From Lachnospiraceae bacterium (GTDB lineage: Bacteria; Bacillota_A; Clostridia; Lachnospirales; Lachnospiraceae), in contig JAETQR010000039.1 in NCBI GenBank assembly GCA_021770615.1, forward strand, positions 1 through 35,638: a stretch of DNA of 35,638 bases, given 5' to 3'. A program made the translations under genes and the position numbers. Positions 1-7,867 of the stretch are shown here, one piece after another. The notes beneath the pieces are model-generated. The model saw nothing but the letters and a program-made list of their open reading frames with translations. It was not told where the DNA came from and ran no database searches. The first letter of the stretch is position 1, and every line of letters begins with the position of its first letter.

Positions 1-19
1 TTCTCTTTTTGTTTGCCAT
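1..19 (-). CDS. 5' end of a leftward gene cut by the window edge
   Basis: Only the first six codons are visible on the minus strand (M-A-N-K-K-R), so the product cannot be identified. The start is supported by a strong AAAGGAGG ribosome site about nine bases upstream (around 31-38). A TATGAT-like -10 hexamer lies just beyond it, near 50. The gene belongs to the AT-rich accessory patch. A transposase is possible but unproven. Confidence 0.45.
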
Positions 20-147
20 AGTAAAAGGCCTCCTTTGATAATTTGATTTTATCATAGAAGACCTTTTTGGAATACAGCTATTCTTTTTTTACAGAGATTT
101 TTTCATAGTCCCAATTGCTTTGCGACAGTCCCTTGTATAATGCACAT

Positions 148-180
148 AAGGGCAGATACCGCATCTTCGGCTCTGCCCTT
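148..180. repeat. 9-bp inverted repeat (hairpin)
   Basis: AAGGGCAGA at 148-156 is complementary to TCTGCCCTT at 172-180, with a 15-base loop. Neither side has a clear T-run, so a terminator role for the gene ending at 272 is weak. The rest of 20-271 holds no recognisable gene. Confidence 0.5.
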
Positions 181-271
181 TAGAAACTATTGAGTTATCT
201 TATACCAGTTTTTTGAGTTTACACAAAACTTGAAACGGTGTCGCTGACAATGAATTTATTTATCAATCATA

Positions 272-883
272 TCATCTATTATCTCTTTGTAATCTTTTAA
301 AGAAGTTTTCTTCTACATTGTTGTCAAATATAGGAATAATAATTTGCCGAATGAGTATCAAAATTGGAAACACAAAAATTATCAATGGTAATAGATATAT
401 TATCAAAAAAGCCAAAAGAGACCCCTTGATATAATCCGTATGGAAATTCAAAAACTTATCTGCTCCAATGGTAAATAGAACAGTTAAAATAATTGAAACA
501 AATAAATCCCAAAATTCTTGTAATGGTCTGATATTCCTCATATTCTGATTAAGATATCTACTAAAATCAATTAATTTGTCCTTATGGTAATCTCTATATT
601 TATTATAAACATATTGCTTCCATTCATGATATGAATTAAATTTCAGTTTGGCATCCAATTTTTTGAATGCCTTCTTTGCCCCATATGAACAACACAAACA
701 AGAATAAATTTGTTTTTCTAATGTGATATCAAAGTCATACTTTCTTTTACCAATCAGATTTAACGACCTTTTATTCTTTTGACATATTAACATTCCCTTT
801 TTAACAACTTTAGTATCCCCATCATACCATACCAACCAAAAACATTCAATCATCAAAGTATAAATATTATGTAAATCATCCAT
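272..883 (-). CDS. Hypothetical membrane protein, 203 aa
   Basis: I do not recognise the family. The N-terminal ~120 residues are soluble and rich in Lys, Tyr and Cys, including CLCC near residue 60. The C-terminal third has two or three hydrophobic segments (about 125-145 and 155-185), followed by a short charged tail. There is no signal peptide, so the likely topology is a cytoplasmic N-terminal domain anchored by C-terminal helices. The ATG at 883 has GAGG seven bases upstream. Base composition is clearly more AT-rich than the metabolic genes after 5 kb, which fits acquired DNA. No neighbour gives a functional clue. Confidence 0.7.
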   Translation of the reverse strand: MDDLHNIYTLMIECFWLVWYDGDTKVVKKGMLICQKNKRSLNLIGKRKYDFDITLEKQIYSCLCCSYGAKKAFKKLDAKLKFNSYHEWKQYVYNKYRDYHKDKLIDFSRYLNQNMRNIRPLQEFWDLFVSIILTVLFTIGADKFLNFHTDYIKGSLLAFLIIYLLPLIIFVFPILILIRQIIIPIFDNNVEENFFKRLQRDNR

Positions 884-1090
884 TCCATAACCTCATATTC
901 GCCCCTAAATTCCATTCAAAATCTCTCCCCTAACAAAATCATCTTACACCTGTAACTAAAAAATCCAAAATAGAGCAAATAATCCTTTACACAGCACATA
1001 GAAGACCTGCTATTTGTCTATTTTACAAAAAGTTCCGACTCTCTTACACACTGCTTTATTTTTTTCACACTGAATTTCATGTTTTAATAC

Positions 1091-2182
1091 CTAATATTTA
1101 TCATGATAATATGTATCATGCACACCATTATTGTTCAAATGAGAAACCATCTTATCTAATCTGGACTTCCAAAAACTTCTAAACCATTTTGTTTCACCAA
1201 AGCATTTAACAAGAGTAGGACTAATTGTATAATAACATTTGATAAATAATCTACCATACCATGTTGCATCAAGCGTGTAATCTCTAAATCTTCTAAGTGT
1301 CCAAACTTGAGGACAATCATATGAACCATATACGCAAGTAGCAATGTAACAACCGCCCACCCCAGAAGATGTATTCCTACCATTTGAATTTACCGGAGCT
1401 ACGTAACCGTTATCATATTTTCCTATTTTTTCAACATATTCATTTATAATACTATATCCTTGACTCTTATTAGGCAACCTACCAATACAATCCACATGGA
1501 AATCTACACCTTGTTTCCAACCAGATAAAATTACCGTTTTGTCATTTTGAAAAAAATCAGGAAATCGTTGTTCTATTTTATCACCAACCATATAGCCGAT
1601 TGTAGCAATATGCATACATATTATAGCTACATCCTTTACATGGCTCGACATTTCAGCAAGCGAAACATCAACTCCACTTGGGTCAAGAATAGCATCATGC
1701 AGTCCAGTTGCTAATGATAAGCACGCATCAGCAACCTCTGTTATCGCACTTTCCTTTCCTTCTGTAGTCGTTTCTCCCTCATCAATCAAATCAAAAACCG
1801 TATCAAGACACGTTACTATTGACATTGCTGATGACTGAATCTCAGACTTATTAATCAAAAGTGCTTTATAATAAGTTACATAGAAATATGCTTCCCAACT
1901 GGATGGATCCTGTTCTATAATCATATCATAATACTTAGCAGCTTCAACAGAATTACCATCATGCCTAAATCTACGAGCCAGTTGATACAAATTATCCAGA
2001 TCGGGACCGGTTACATTTATTGTCGCACCTGCAAAATCATTTGTAACATATGTATTATAATTAGTTATAGCTTTCTCAGTTATAAAAGCAGTACCACAAA
2101 ATTTACATATACCTGCCTCTTTTGTATCATCAATTTCTATATTTGCGCCACACTGAGTACATTTTGCTGCTACTAGTCCCAT
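1091..2182 (-). CDS. Zinc-ribbon / TPR-like / CFI-box C-terminal domain protein, 363 aa
   Basis: The start is placed at 2182 because GGAGGGG precedes that ATG. A longer reading to 2254 has no ribosome site. Residues ~8-32 form a zinc ribbon with two Cys-x2-Cys pairs (CTQCG and CKFCG). Residues ~60-115 resemble a TPR unit (LARRF, EAAKYYDMII, PSSWEAYFY). A middle region of ~150 residues is unassigned. The last ~85 residues match what I know as the CFI-box C-terminal domain: GGCYIATCVYGSYDCP, WTLRRFRD and TWYGRLFI, then a Trp-rich stretch. That module ends many otherwise unrelated bacterial proteins and its function is not established. No transmembrane segment is obvious. An insertion sequence sits immediately upstream. 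Confidence 0.75.
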   Translation of the reverse strand: MGLVAAKCTQCGANIEIDDTKEAGICKFCGTAFITEKAITNYNTYVTNDFAGATINVTGPDLDNLYQLARRFRHDGNSVEAAKYYDMIIEQDPSSWEAYFYVTYYKALLINKSEIQSSAMSIVTCLDTVFDLIDEGETTTEGKESAITEVADACLSLATGLHDAILDPSGVDVSLAEMSSHVKDVAIICMHIATIGYMVGDKIEQRFPDFFQNDKTVILSGWKQGVDFHVDCIGRLPNKSQGYSIINEYVEKIGKYDNGYVAPVNSNGRNTSSGVGGCYIATCVYGSYDCPQVWTLRRFRDYTLDATWYGRLFIKCYYTISPTLVKCFGETKWFRSFWKSRLDKMVSHLNNNGVHDTYYHDKY

Positions 2183-2213
2183 ACAATTCCCCTCCAAAAA
2201 GTATTTTGCATTT

Positions 2214-2242
2214 ATTATATCATATAAGGGGACTAATTTCCA
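2214..2242 (-). promoter_or_regulatory. Candidate sigma-A promoter of the zinc-ribbon/CFI-box gene
   Basis: On the minus strand, TGGAAA and TATAAT are separated by 17 bases, about 30 bases before the start codon. The -10 is perfect and the -35 matches four of six. The insertion sequence begins only 18 bp upstream of the -35, so the core promoter is intact but anything further upstream was displaced. Confidence 0.5.
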
Positions 2243-2250
2243 CAATTTTT

Positions 2251-2259
2251 GCAAGGCAC
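2251..2259. repeat. Left copy of 9-bp target-site duplication
   Basis: GCAAGGCAC abuts the left IS end and is repeated exactly at 3897-3905. Confidence 0.9.
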
Positions 2260-2341
2260 CAGCGGTGAAGAATAAATTTCTTAAATCCAGTCATTTCTCT
2301 ATTTTGGGGACTATCGTATTCCACCTGCCGTTTTTTTGTGA

Positions 2342-2396
2342 GTTATCCACAATCGTGGGCTGGAATTCTCCCCTGTTTCCCTTTTTTGTGGATAAC
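2342..2396. promoter_or_regulatory. Inverted pair of perfect DnaA boxes inside the IS
   Basis: TTATCCACA occurs at 2343-2351, and its complement TGTGGATAA at 2387-2395. Both match the bacterial DnaA-box consensus exactly. The symmetry extends one base on each side (GTTATCCACAA / TTGTGGATAAC, 11 bp, 33-base spacer). The pair lies in the IS tail, about 80 bp inside the left end. DnaA binding is inferred from sequence only; the pair could instead act as an RNA hairpin downstream of the transposase. Confidence 0.65.
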
Positions 2397-2444
2397 TTTG
2401 CATTTTCCCTATTCCATTTTACTCCCACCAGTGGTATAATGGTT

Positions 2445-3788
2445 TCATTCCAGATACACACTTGTGTGTTTCTGTATGTACCGTACATCTTCATCGGTTA
2501 TCTGGTGGCTTCGGAAACTTTCCAGTAACCTTGAAGATGTACTTTTTATGCTCTGGTCCATCTTTTTTCCCAAAGGCGTCCACGCCAGATAAAGCTGCAT
2601 GATCATGTCTGCGATCTGGGTCAGCAGATAATGGTTCTTCATCGCATTGCTGTTCCGGCTGTTTAAGTGTTCTATGTCATAGATCCCGTTTTTCTGGCTG
2701 TTGAATCCTTCGTTTTCGATCTTCCACCTCCCCCTGCCGCAGGCTGTCATTTCTTCCAGATTTCTTTCCGTAAGGCGGATGTCCGTCAGCCACTGGAACC
2801 GGACCTCTTTTCCATCCGCTTTCTCATAACGGTATTCATATACATTCATTTTCTCTTTTTTGCCGACATCATTGGCATACCTTCCTGTCCCCCCTTCCTT
2901 CCCTATGTTTTTTACTTCATTACATTCCCCTTCCAGTATCCAGTGGTACGCTTCCGATACCTGTTTCTGGCGTGTGTCCTTCTGCGTAAACACATACCGC
3001 CAGTCCTTTTTACGGCACAATCCCATGACCGGTTCCGCTGCGTAAAGGGCGTCCCCCTGGATACAGAACGGTGTCCGGGGATACTCTTTTTTTATCCGCT
3101 CCAGCAGCCTTTTTGCTGCATTCAGTTCACAGTCCTGTTTCTCCGCATCTTCGGATTCATTTTCGATAAACTCTGTCCCCAGACTGACCACAAGGTTCTT
3201 TCCCAGCACCAGTTTGGCCTCTATGACACGGTGATAATACTTTACCGTCTTTTTCCCTGTTTCATCTGTTACTGTTGTCTTCAGACAGTTTTCACAATGC
3301 TTCTCCCTGAAATAATACAACTGTGTCCCGTCCAGGATAACCCGCCAGTAACGCCCCAGAAGCCGGTTTTTGTAGAACTGTTTCCTGCGTATCAGACCGG
3401 CCATCATGTTCCGCCGTACTCCCGACAGTTCTTCCGGCGGCAGCATTTCCAGATAATAATTCAGCGTATCATAATGCGGCATTTCCTCCAGTTTTTTATC
3501 TCCCGACAGATACCTCAGTGTGTCGATGCAGTGTTCCTCGTTAAAACATTCTTCCATCTGCCGCATACTCTTTAAGGAACAGATATTTTTTAACAGTGCC
3601 ATATACACAAGATCTGCCTGTGTATATATGATATAACTCTTGTGACGCGGGTCTCTCATCTGGTTGACCCATTTCGTAAAGTTCCCAAAGAAATGGTACA
3701 GTATGCGGATCCATTCTGTGAATCCCCGGTCCTGTTTCTTTATTTCCCGCTTTTGTGATTTCCTTAACCACAATTCCCTTTTTACCAT
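2445..3788 (-). CDS. DDE transposase of the insertion sequence, 447 aa
   Basis: Catalyses cut-and-paste or copy-out movement of the surrounding element. An RNase H-like DDE triad is visible: Asp153 in ILDGTQLYYF, Asp246 in CIQGDALYA, and Glu358 in GRGRWKIENEGF. The R-x3-E part of the IS4-type signature is present in the last motif. The N-terminal ~120 residues are basic and probably bind the terminal repeats. The start at 3788 is supported by AAAGGAG eight bases upstream. The reading frame is intact from start to stop, so the element may be active. The exact family (IS4 or an ungrouped relative) needs an ISfinder search. Confidence 0.9.
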   Translation of the reverse strand: MVKRELWLRKSQKREIKKQDRGFTEWIRILYHFFGNFTKWVNQMRDPRHKSYIIYTQADLVYMALLKNICSLKSMRQMEECFNEEHCIDTLRYLSGDKKLEEMPHYDTLNYYLEMLPPEELSGVRRNMMAGLIRRKQFYKNRLLGRYWRVILDGTQLYYFREKHCENCLKTTVTDETGKKTVKYYHRVIEAKLVLGKNLVVSLGTEFIENESEDAEKQDCELNAAKRLLERIKKEYPRTPFCIQGDALYAAEPVMGLCRKKDWRYVFTQKDTRQKQVSEAYHWILEGECNEVKNIGKEGGTGRYANDVGKKEKMNVYEYRYEKADGKEVRFQWLTDIRLTERNLEEMTACGRGRWKIENEGFNSQKNGIYDIEHLNSRNSNAMKNHYLLTQIADMIMQLYLAWTPLGKKMDQSIKSTSSRLLESFRSHQITDEDVRYIQKHTSVYLE

Positions 3789-3896
3789 ACTGGTCTCCTT
3801 TGCGTAAAGTTTTTTCTTTTTATTTTAACGCATTGGAGGCTGTATTTCATCAAATCGTATCAATTTAGTGCGAAAAGTTTTTATTCTTCACTGCTG

Positions 3897-3905
3897 GCAA
3901 GGCAC
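3897..3905. repeat. Right copy of 9-bp target-site duplication
   Basis: GCAAGGCAC, identical to 2251-2259. Joining the flanks at one copy restores the pre-insertion intergenic sequence between the hypothetical genes at 1091 and 3919. Confidence 0.9.
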
Positions 3906-3918
3906 TAAATTTATCATT

Positions 3919-4662
3919 TTAAGTTGTTTTAGTATCTTTACTATATTCAATTCGAATTATATCATCATATTTAAATCGGACTTCTTTGCCCGAATTCAAC
4001 TTTACAATCATCCAACTTCCTTTTTTATATACATTTTTGTTCAATATCCCATCTAATTTCCATCCGCCTTTACAAATAAAAGAAATATATTTGTGTTTAA
4101 AATTAGAAACATCATCCAATATTATTGCTTCTAATATAATGCAAAAAGAAATCAGCAAAATCCCCATCAAAAATATTAAATCATCTTCCAAAAACAGGCT
4201 AGAAAAAAGCACTATACCAACCACTAAGAATGAAGAATAACATGTAATATGAGCAACTCTTTTTACGCTTTTCTTCTTATATTTCTTCTTATATTTTTTC
4301 TTTATATCAATTACTCCATGTAATTTATTCCTTATATACAAGAAATAAATTAAAAAATTAATTATTATAGAAATCCCCAGAATCCTTTTAGAAATATCGT
4401 CAATCTCGTTACATCCCATAAAATAAATTATTACTAAAACCAAAAAAGCACTAGCACAAATAGATAGAAAAAAGAGAATAAATACTTTACATTGCAAAAT
4501 AGCATATTTATCAAAGGACGATTTCCTTCTTTTATCTCTCCAATTTTTATCTGACCTAATATATTGTATAACATATGAAATAAGTAAAGGAAAAAATATC
4601 CCTATAACCTTTATAGCTAAATCAATCATATTTTTCCCTTGTATACTATTTAAATCCATCAT
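3919..4662 (-). CDS. Hypothetical multi-pass membrane protein, 247 aa
   Basis: Not recognised. Hydrophobic segments lie at about residues 11-34, 55-85, 92-112 and 135-182 (probably two in the last block), giving four or five membrane spans. They are separated by very basic loops with a repeated KKKYKKKYKKK-like stretch near 120. The C-terminal ~50 residues are soluble and contain GKEVRFKYDDIIRIEY, which resembles a small beta-barrel more than an enzyme. AAAGGA lies about 11 bases upstream of the start at 4662; an adjacent ATG at 4659 is equally possible. Strong AT bias matches the gene at 272-883 and suggests a shared origin. The insertion sequence landed just after its stop. Confidence 0.7.
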   Translation of the reverse strand: MMDLNSIQGKNMIDLAIKVIGIFFPLLISYVIQYIRSDKNWRDKRRKSSFDKYAILQCKVFILFFLSICASAFLVLVIIYFMGCNEIDDISKRILGISIIINFLIYFLYIRNKLHGVIDIKKKYKKKYKKKSVKRVAHITCYSSFLVVGIVLFSSLFLEDDLIFLMGILLISFCIILEAIILDDVSNFKHKYISFICKGGWKLDGILNKNVYKKGSWMIVKLNSGKEVRFKYDDIIRIEYSKDTKTT

Positions 4663-5063
4663 TTATAATCTTATCCTTTCAGTTAAATATGAATAAAGAA
4701 ATCCTTTTACCTGCGACTTTCATTTTACACCATCTTCCCTCATATTTCCACAACTATCGTTCGACGCAATTCGACAAATCACTTGTTCTTCGCATATTTT
4801 TATCCTTCTTGTAAAAAAATGTCACAAAAAACAGACTACCTGCTTCATGATTTTATATTCTGCAGATGCTTCCTCTTTCTATTGTTCCTTACTCCTGCTT
4901 CCAATAAAATCCAATTTCCCATTTACTCTATTTTTTAGGCACTAAAATAAGCAGTCATCAACCACATACCATGACTGACGACTACTTAATTTAGATGTCT
5001 GAATACACATATCATATCAATGCACTTGTTTTTCATTGCCCCCCCTTTGGACCTCCCGCCCTC
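4663..5063. other. Gene-free stretch with the pyr-side terminator
   Basis: Stretch of about 400 bases. Between 4663 and 4940 I see only AT-rich sequence without a supported reading frame. The 4950-4986 hairpin is listed separately. Bases 4990-5063 are the 3' flank of pyrD. This is also where composition shifts from the AT-rich patch to the more balanced metabolic region. Confidence 0.5.
4943..4986 (-). terminator. Rho-independent terminator of the asd-pyr gene run
   Basis: On the minus strand an 11-bp stem (AGTAGTCGTCA with TGATGACTGCT, two G-U pairs) with a 15-base loop is followed by TTATTTT. It lies about 80 bases after the pyrD stop. Confidence 0.7.
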
Positions 5064-5966
5064 TTATCTCACACATCCAATAATATCCTCTATCCCATCC
5101 AAACCTTCCCGCTTTACATACTCTTGCAGTCCTTCAATGATCTCCGTCGTCGCATACGGATTAAAAAAGTTCGCTGTCCCAACTGCAACCATCGTCGCCC
5201 CTGCCATAAGAAACTCGAGAGCATCTTCTGTATTTTGTATGCCCCCCATTCCAAGCACCGGGATCTTGACCGCATTCGCGACCTGATAAACCATGCGCAC
5301 AGCGACCGGTTTTACACAAGGCCCTGACATGCCTCCGGTCCTGTTGGCCAGAGCAAACGTCCTCTTTTCCACATCGATCTTCATTCCCGTGAGTGTATTG
5401 ATCAGGGAAACGCCATCTGCACCTCCGGCTTCGACCGCGCGGGCCATCTCCGTGATATCCGTTACGTTCGGGCTCAATTTCATAATAATCGGCTGTTTTG
5501 CCTTTTCTTTTACCGCCTGTGTAATCTCTTCGGCACTCTTTGGATCCTGGCCAAAAGCGATTCCGCCCGCCTTTACATTCGGACAGGAAATGTTGATCTC
5601 CAGCATGTCCACCTTTTCTTCAGATAGACGTTCCACTACATCCACATAATCCTCTTTCGAGCGTCCACACACATTTACAATAATCCTTGCATTTTTTTCA
5701 TGCAAAAAAGGAAGGTCTCTTTTCACAAATGTATCGATGCCGGGATTTTGCAGTCCGATGGCATTCAGCATCCCACTATGCGTCTCGGCAAGACGCGGCG
5801 TCGGATTTCCCTCCCATGGAACACTTGCCACTCCCTTTGTCGTCACAGCGCCAAGTTTACTAAGATCGACAAACTCACTGTATTCCATCCCGGAACCAAA
5901 GGTACCGGACGCTGTCGTAACGGGATTCTTAAAAGTAAGACCCGCAAAGTTCACTTCCAAACTCAT
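5064..5966 (-). CDS. pyrD: Dihydroorotate dehydrogenase B, catalytic subunit
   Basis: Oxidises dihydroorotate to orotate, the fourth step of UMP synthesis, using FMN and passing electrons to PyrK. At 300 aa it is full length for class 1B enzymes. Visible features: FMN/substrate-binding N-terminus (NPVTTASGTFG), GLQNPG at 71-76, the active-site loop NISCPN with catalytic Cys128 (Cys rather than Ser marks class 1), MKLSPNVTDI, and the phosphate-binding GMGGI ... GATMVAVGTA region. The start at 5966 follows GGAGGAGC. It is the last gene of the run, 84 bases after pyrK. The PyrK partner next door confirms the heterotetrameric NAD-linked type. Confidence 0.97.
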   Translation of the reverse strand: MSLEVNFAGLTFKNPVTTASGTFGSGMEYSEFVDLSKLGAVTTKGVASVPWEGNPTPRLAETHSGMLNAIGLQNPGIDTFVKRDLPFLHEKNARIIVNVCGRSKEDYVDVVERLSEEKVDMLEINISCPNVKAGGIAFGQDPKSAEEITQAVKEKAKQPIIMKLSPNVTDITEMARAVEAGGADGVSLINTLTGMKIDVEKRTFALANRTGGMSGPCVKPVAVRMVYQVANAVKIPVLGMGGIQNTEDALEFLMAGATMVAVGTANFFNPYATTEIIEGLQEYVKREGLDGIEDIIGCVR

Positions 5967-6050
5967 ATCTGCTCCTCCAATCGCACCAGCGCTTTGTTCG
6001 CATACACCGCTGATTTTCCTAATAATCTCCGAGCCAGACTGCCCGTATGT

Positions 6051-6836
6051 TTATAATTCTACATCTGTAGATAAAAATACAGGGCCATCCTTACAGACTC
6101 TTTTATTCTTTACTTTTGAATGAGAGTCTGTCTCCGTACTCCGGCAGACACATCCCAGACAGGCGCCGATTCCGCATGCCATCCTCTCTTCCAGCGAAAG
6201 ATAGACCGATATATGCTGCTCCAGCCCGAAATCCTTTACTCCTTTCAGCATCGGGGTCGGCCCACATGAGCAGATCACATCCACACGCAAATCTCCTTCT
6301 CCGATAACTCCCTGTTCCCGGATCGCATCGATCACGGTTCCTTTTGTACCCACACTTCCATCGTCGGTCGCAATGATAACTCTTGCATACTTTTCAAATT
6401 CATCTTTCAAAAACAAATGCGAATCGCGATATCCAAGCACAACCGTCACATCGCCGGAAAGCTGTTTGGCAAGTTCTAACATCGGCGGAATCCCGATTCC
6501 CCCGCCGACGAGAAGCGGTCTCTCTCCCTCTACATCATAGCCATTTCCCAAAGGCCCAAGTACTTCCACCCGGTCTCCGGAGCAAAACTTTGAAAATTCT
6601 CTCGTGCCTGCCCCGACGACCCGGTAAACAAGACGCAGAAGTCCTTTCTTTTTCTCCATCTCACAAATACTGACCGGTCTTGGCAAAAGCCGGTCTCCAT
6701 CATTACAATACAGGGACACAAACTGTCCCGGGAGCGCATTTTCTACAATGTCCGGAGCCTCCAGCCAGAGACTAAACACATCGGGAGCCAGTTTGACTGA
6801 CTCCCGGACATTGCAGAGGCATTTTGTTTTGCACAT
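6051..6836 (-). CDS. pyrK: Dihydroorotate dehydrogenase B, electron-transfer subunit
   Basis: FAD and 2Fe-2S subunit that carries electrons from PyrD to NAD+. The 261 residues are in family order: an FAD-binding ferredoxin-reductase barrel with RPVSI at 53-57, an NAD-binding fold starting at GGGIGIPP (111-118), the CGPTPML motif near 191-197, and a C-terminal iron-sulfur cluster with Cys221, Cys226, Cys229 and Cys248. An additional Cys231 is present. The start at 6836 follows GAGAGGG, 21 bases after the lipoprotein stop. The tight spacing implies co-transcription with the lipoprotein and pyrD. Confidence 0.96.
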   Translation of the reverse strand: MCKTKCLCNVRESVKLAPDVFSLWLEAPDIVENALPGQFVSLYCNDGDRLLPRPVSICEMEKKKGLLRLVYRVVGAGTREFSKFCSGDRVEVLGPLGNGYDVEGERPLLVGGGIGIPPMLELAKQLSGDVTVVLGYRDSHLFLKDEFEKYARVIIATDDGSVGTKGTVIDAIREQGVIGEGDLRVDVICSCGPTPMLKGVKDFGLEQHISVYLSLEERMACGIGACLGCVCRSTETDSHSKVKNKRVCKDGPVFLSTDVEL

Positions 6837-6857
6837 AAAAATCCCTCTCTATCACTA

Positions 6858-7805
6858 TTATTCTGAATCAGATGATCCATCCAAAGAAGATGTCTCTTCT
6901 GCTTCCAGCGCCTCAGCAGGAATCTCAAATTCAGCCGCTGAACCCACATTCTTATAGTACATTGTCATATTCATATCTGATACTTCGATCTTCATGGAAG
7001 CAAGAGCCTCTGCGATCCCCATCGTATCTTCTTCTGCCTCACCGGCCTTGCTGGAAATATAATCTAACATGGACTTGATCATATTATTCATCATGTCCGT
7101 CATCGGATAATCCACACGGTAAATCGTCTCTTCTTCTCTGTCTACCAGAATCGTCATGGTAACCTTATCTATGCTTTCAAGCATCTTATTAATGATCTCA
7201 TCCGTCTCGCCTGCGTCGCCCGTCTCGCCAAGAAGAGAATCCAGAGAAGAGGTCATGCTCTTCGCCATTTCTTTCATGTCATCTCCGCTGATCGTATAAT
7301 CATACACAAGATATGTTTTATCATTCTCTGTCACATCTTCTTTTTTCGTGTATTTGCTCACATCGGAACTGAGCTGGCTGCTCACAGAATTTACTCCGGA
7401 TGCCTGCATAGCCTCTTCCAGACCGCCCATTTTAATCTTGCTCCATGAACCGTCTGCCTTTACATAGACATAATAATCGTCCCCATCCTTCTGCATATAA
7501 GACTCTGACGTAGAACTCTGCCCCATCGCTGTCGTAGTAGCGGAAGCTTTTATCTTATATGGATCGGTAAAGCAGGTTGCCTTCATGTCCATACTCATAT
7601 CCATATCCTGAGACTCTTCTCCAAACGCCATCGACATCTTACCTGACATCTTTGCTTCCAGATCGAAACTTTTTGCATTGTTGATGCCTGTCACAGAAGC
7701 CATCAGAAGCTCTTCATCACTCTTCTGTCCTCCACATCCGGTCAGACAACCAAATGCAAGTACCATACACATCAGTATCCCTAATACTCTGGTTCTTTTT
7801 TTCAT
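6858..7805 (-). CDS. Lipoprotein (DUF6612/LppX-like) inside the pyr gene run
   Basis: A 315-aa predicted membrane-anchored lipoprotein. The start at 7805 is chosen because it opens a classic signal peptide (KKR, hydrophobic core) ending in a lipobox, LTGC, with Cys24 as the lipidated residue. AGAGAGG precedes it. The mature part is Met-, Ser- and Asp-rich. It alternates strands in a way typical of the LppX/DUF6612 proteins of Firmicutes: an N-terminal AKSFDLEAKMSGKMSM, then DPYKIKASATTT and YYVYVKADGSW. The C-terminus is acidic. Function is unknown; the family is thought to have a lipid-binding half-barrel fold. It sits between pyrF and pyrK (62- and 21-base gaps) although no pyrimidine role is known. 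Confidence 0.85.
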   Translation of the reverse strand: MKKRTRVLGILMCMVLAFGCLTGCGGQKSDEELLMASVTGINNAKSFDLEAKMSGKMSMAFGEESQDMDMSMDMKATCFTDPYKIKASATTTAMGQSSTSESYMQKDGDDYYVYVKADGSWSKIKMGGLEEAMQASGVNSVSSQLSSDVSKYTKKEDVTENDKTYLVYDYTISGDDMKEMAKSMTSSLDSLLGETGDAGETDEIINKMLESIDKVTMTILVDREEETIYRVDYPMTDMMNNMIKSMLDYISSKAGEAEEDTMGIAEALASMKIEVSDMNMTMYYKNVGSAAEFEIPAEALEAEETSSLDGSSDSE

Positions 7806-7867
7806 TTTTAACCTCTCTTTTCTTTTTGTTGTTGACAGTTTCTTAAATTTATGACTTTCATCACGCA

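Larger units (their letters stand above)
2260..3896 (-). mobile_element. Complete insertion sequence, 1637 bp, IS4-superfamily-like
   Basis: Both ends are defined by sequence. The terminal inverted repeats are CAGCGGTGAAGAATAAA at 2260-2276 and its near-perfect complement (one mismatch) at 3880-3896. Exact 9-bp direct repeats (GCAAGGCAC) flank them. One transposase gene fills most of the element. A 185-base non-coding tail between the transposase stop and the left end carries two inverted DnaA boxes. A 9-bp duplication fits the IS4 superfamily. Perfect duplications and near-identical ends suggest a recent insertion. It lies between two AT-rich hypothetical genes and is visibly more GC-rich than they are. 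Confidence 0.92.

Noticed and set aside
181..260. IS256-type element end near 200-240
   Set aside because: The stretch GAGTTTACACAAAACTTG is suggestive of such ends, but no matching opposite end, duplication or transposase body is in the window.
2265..2528. Rightward 87-aa reading frame in the IS tail
   Set aside because: It has no ribosome site, covers the terminal repeat and DnaA boxes, and overlaps the transposase end. It is best seen as non-coding IS sequence.
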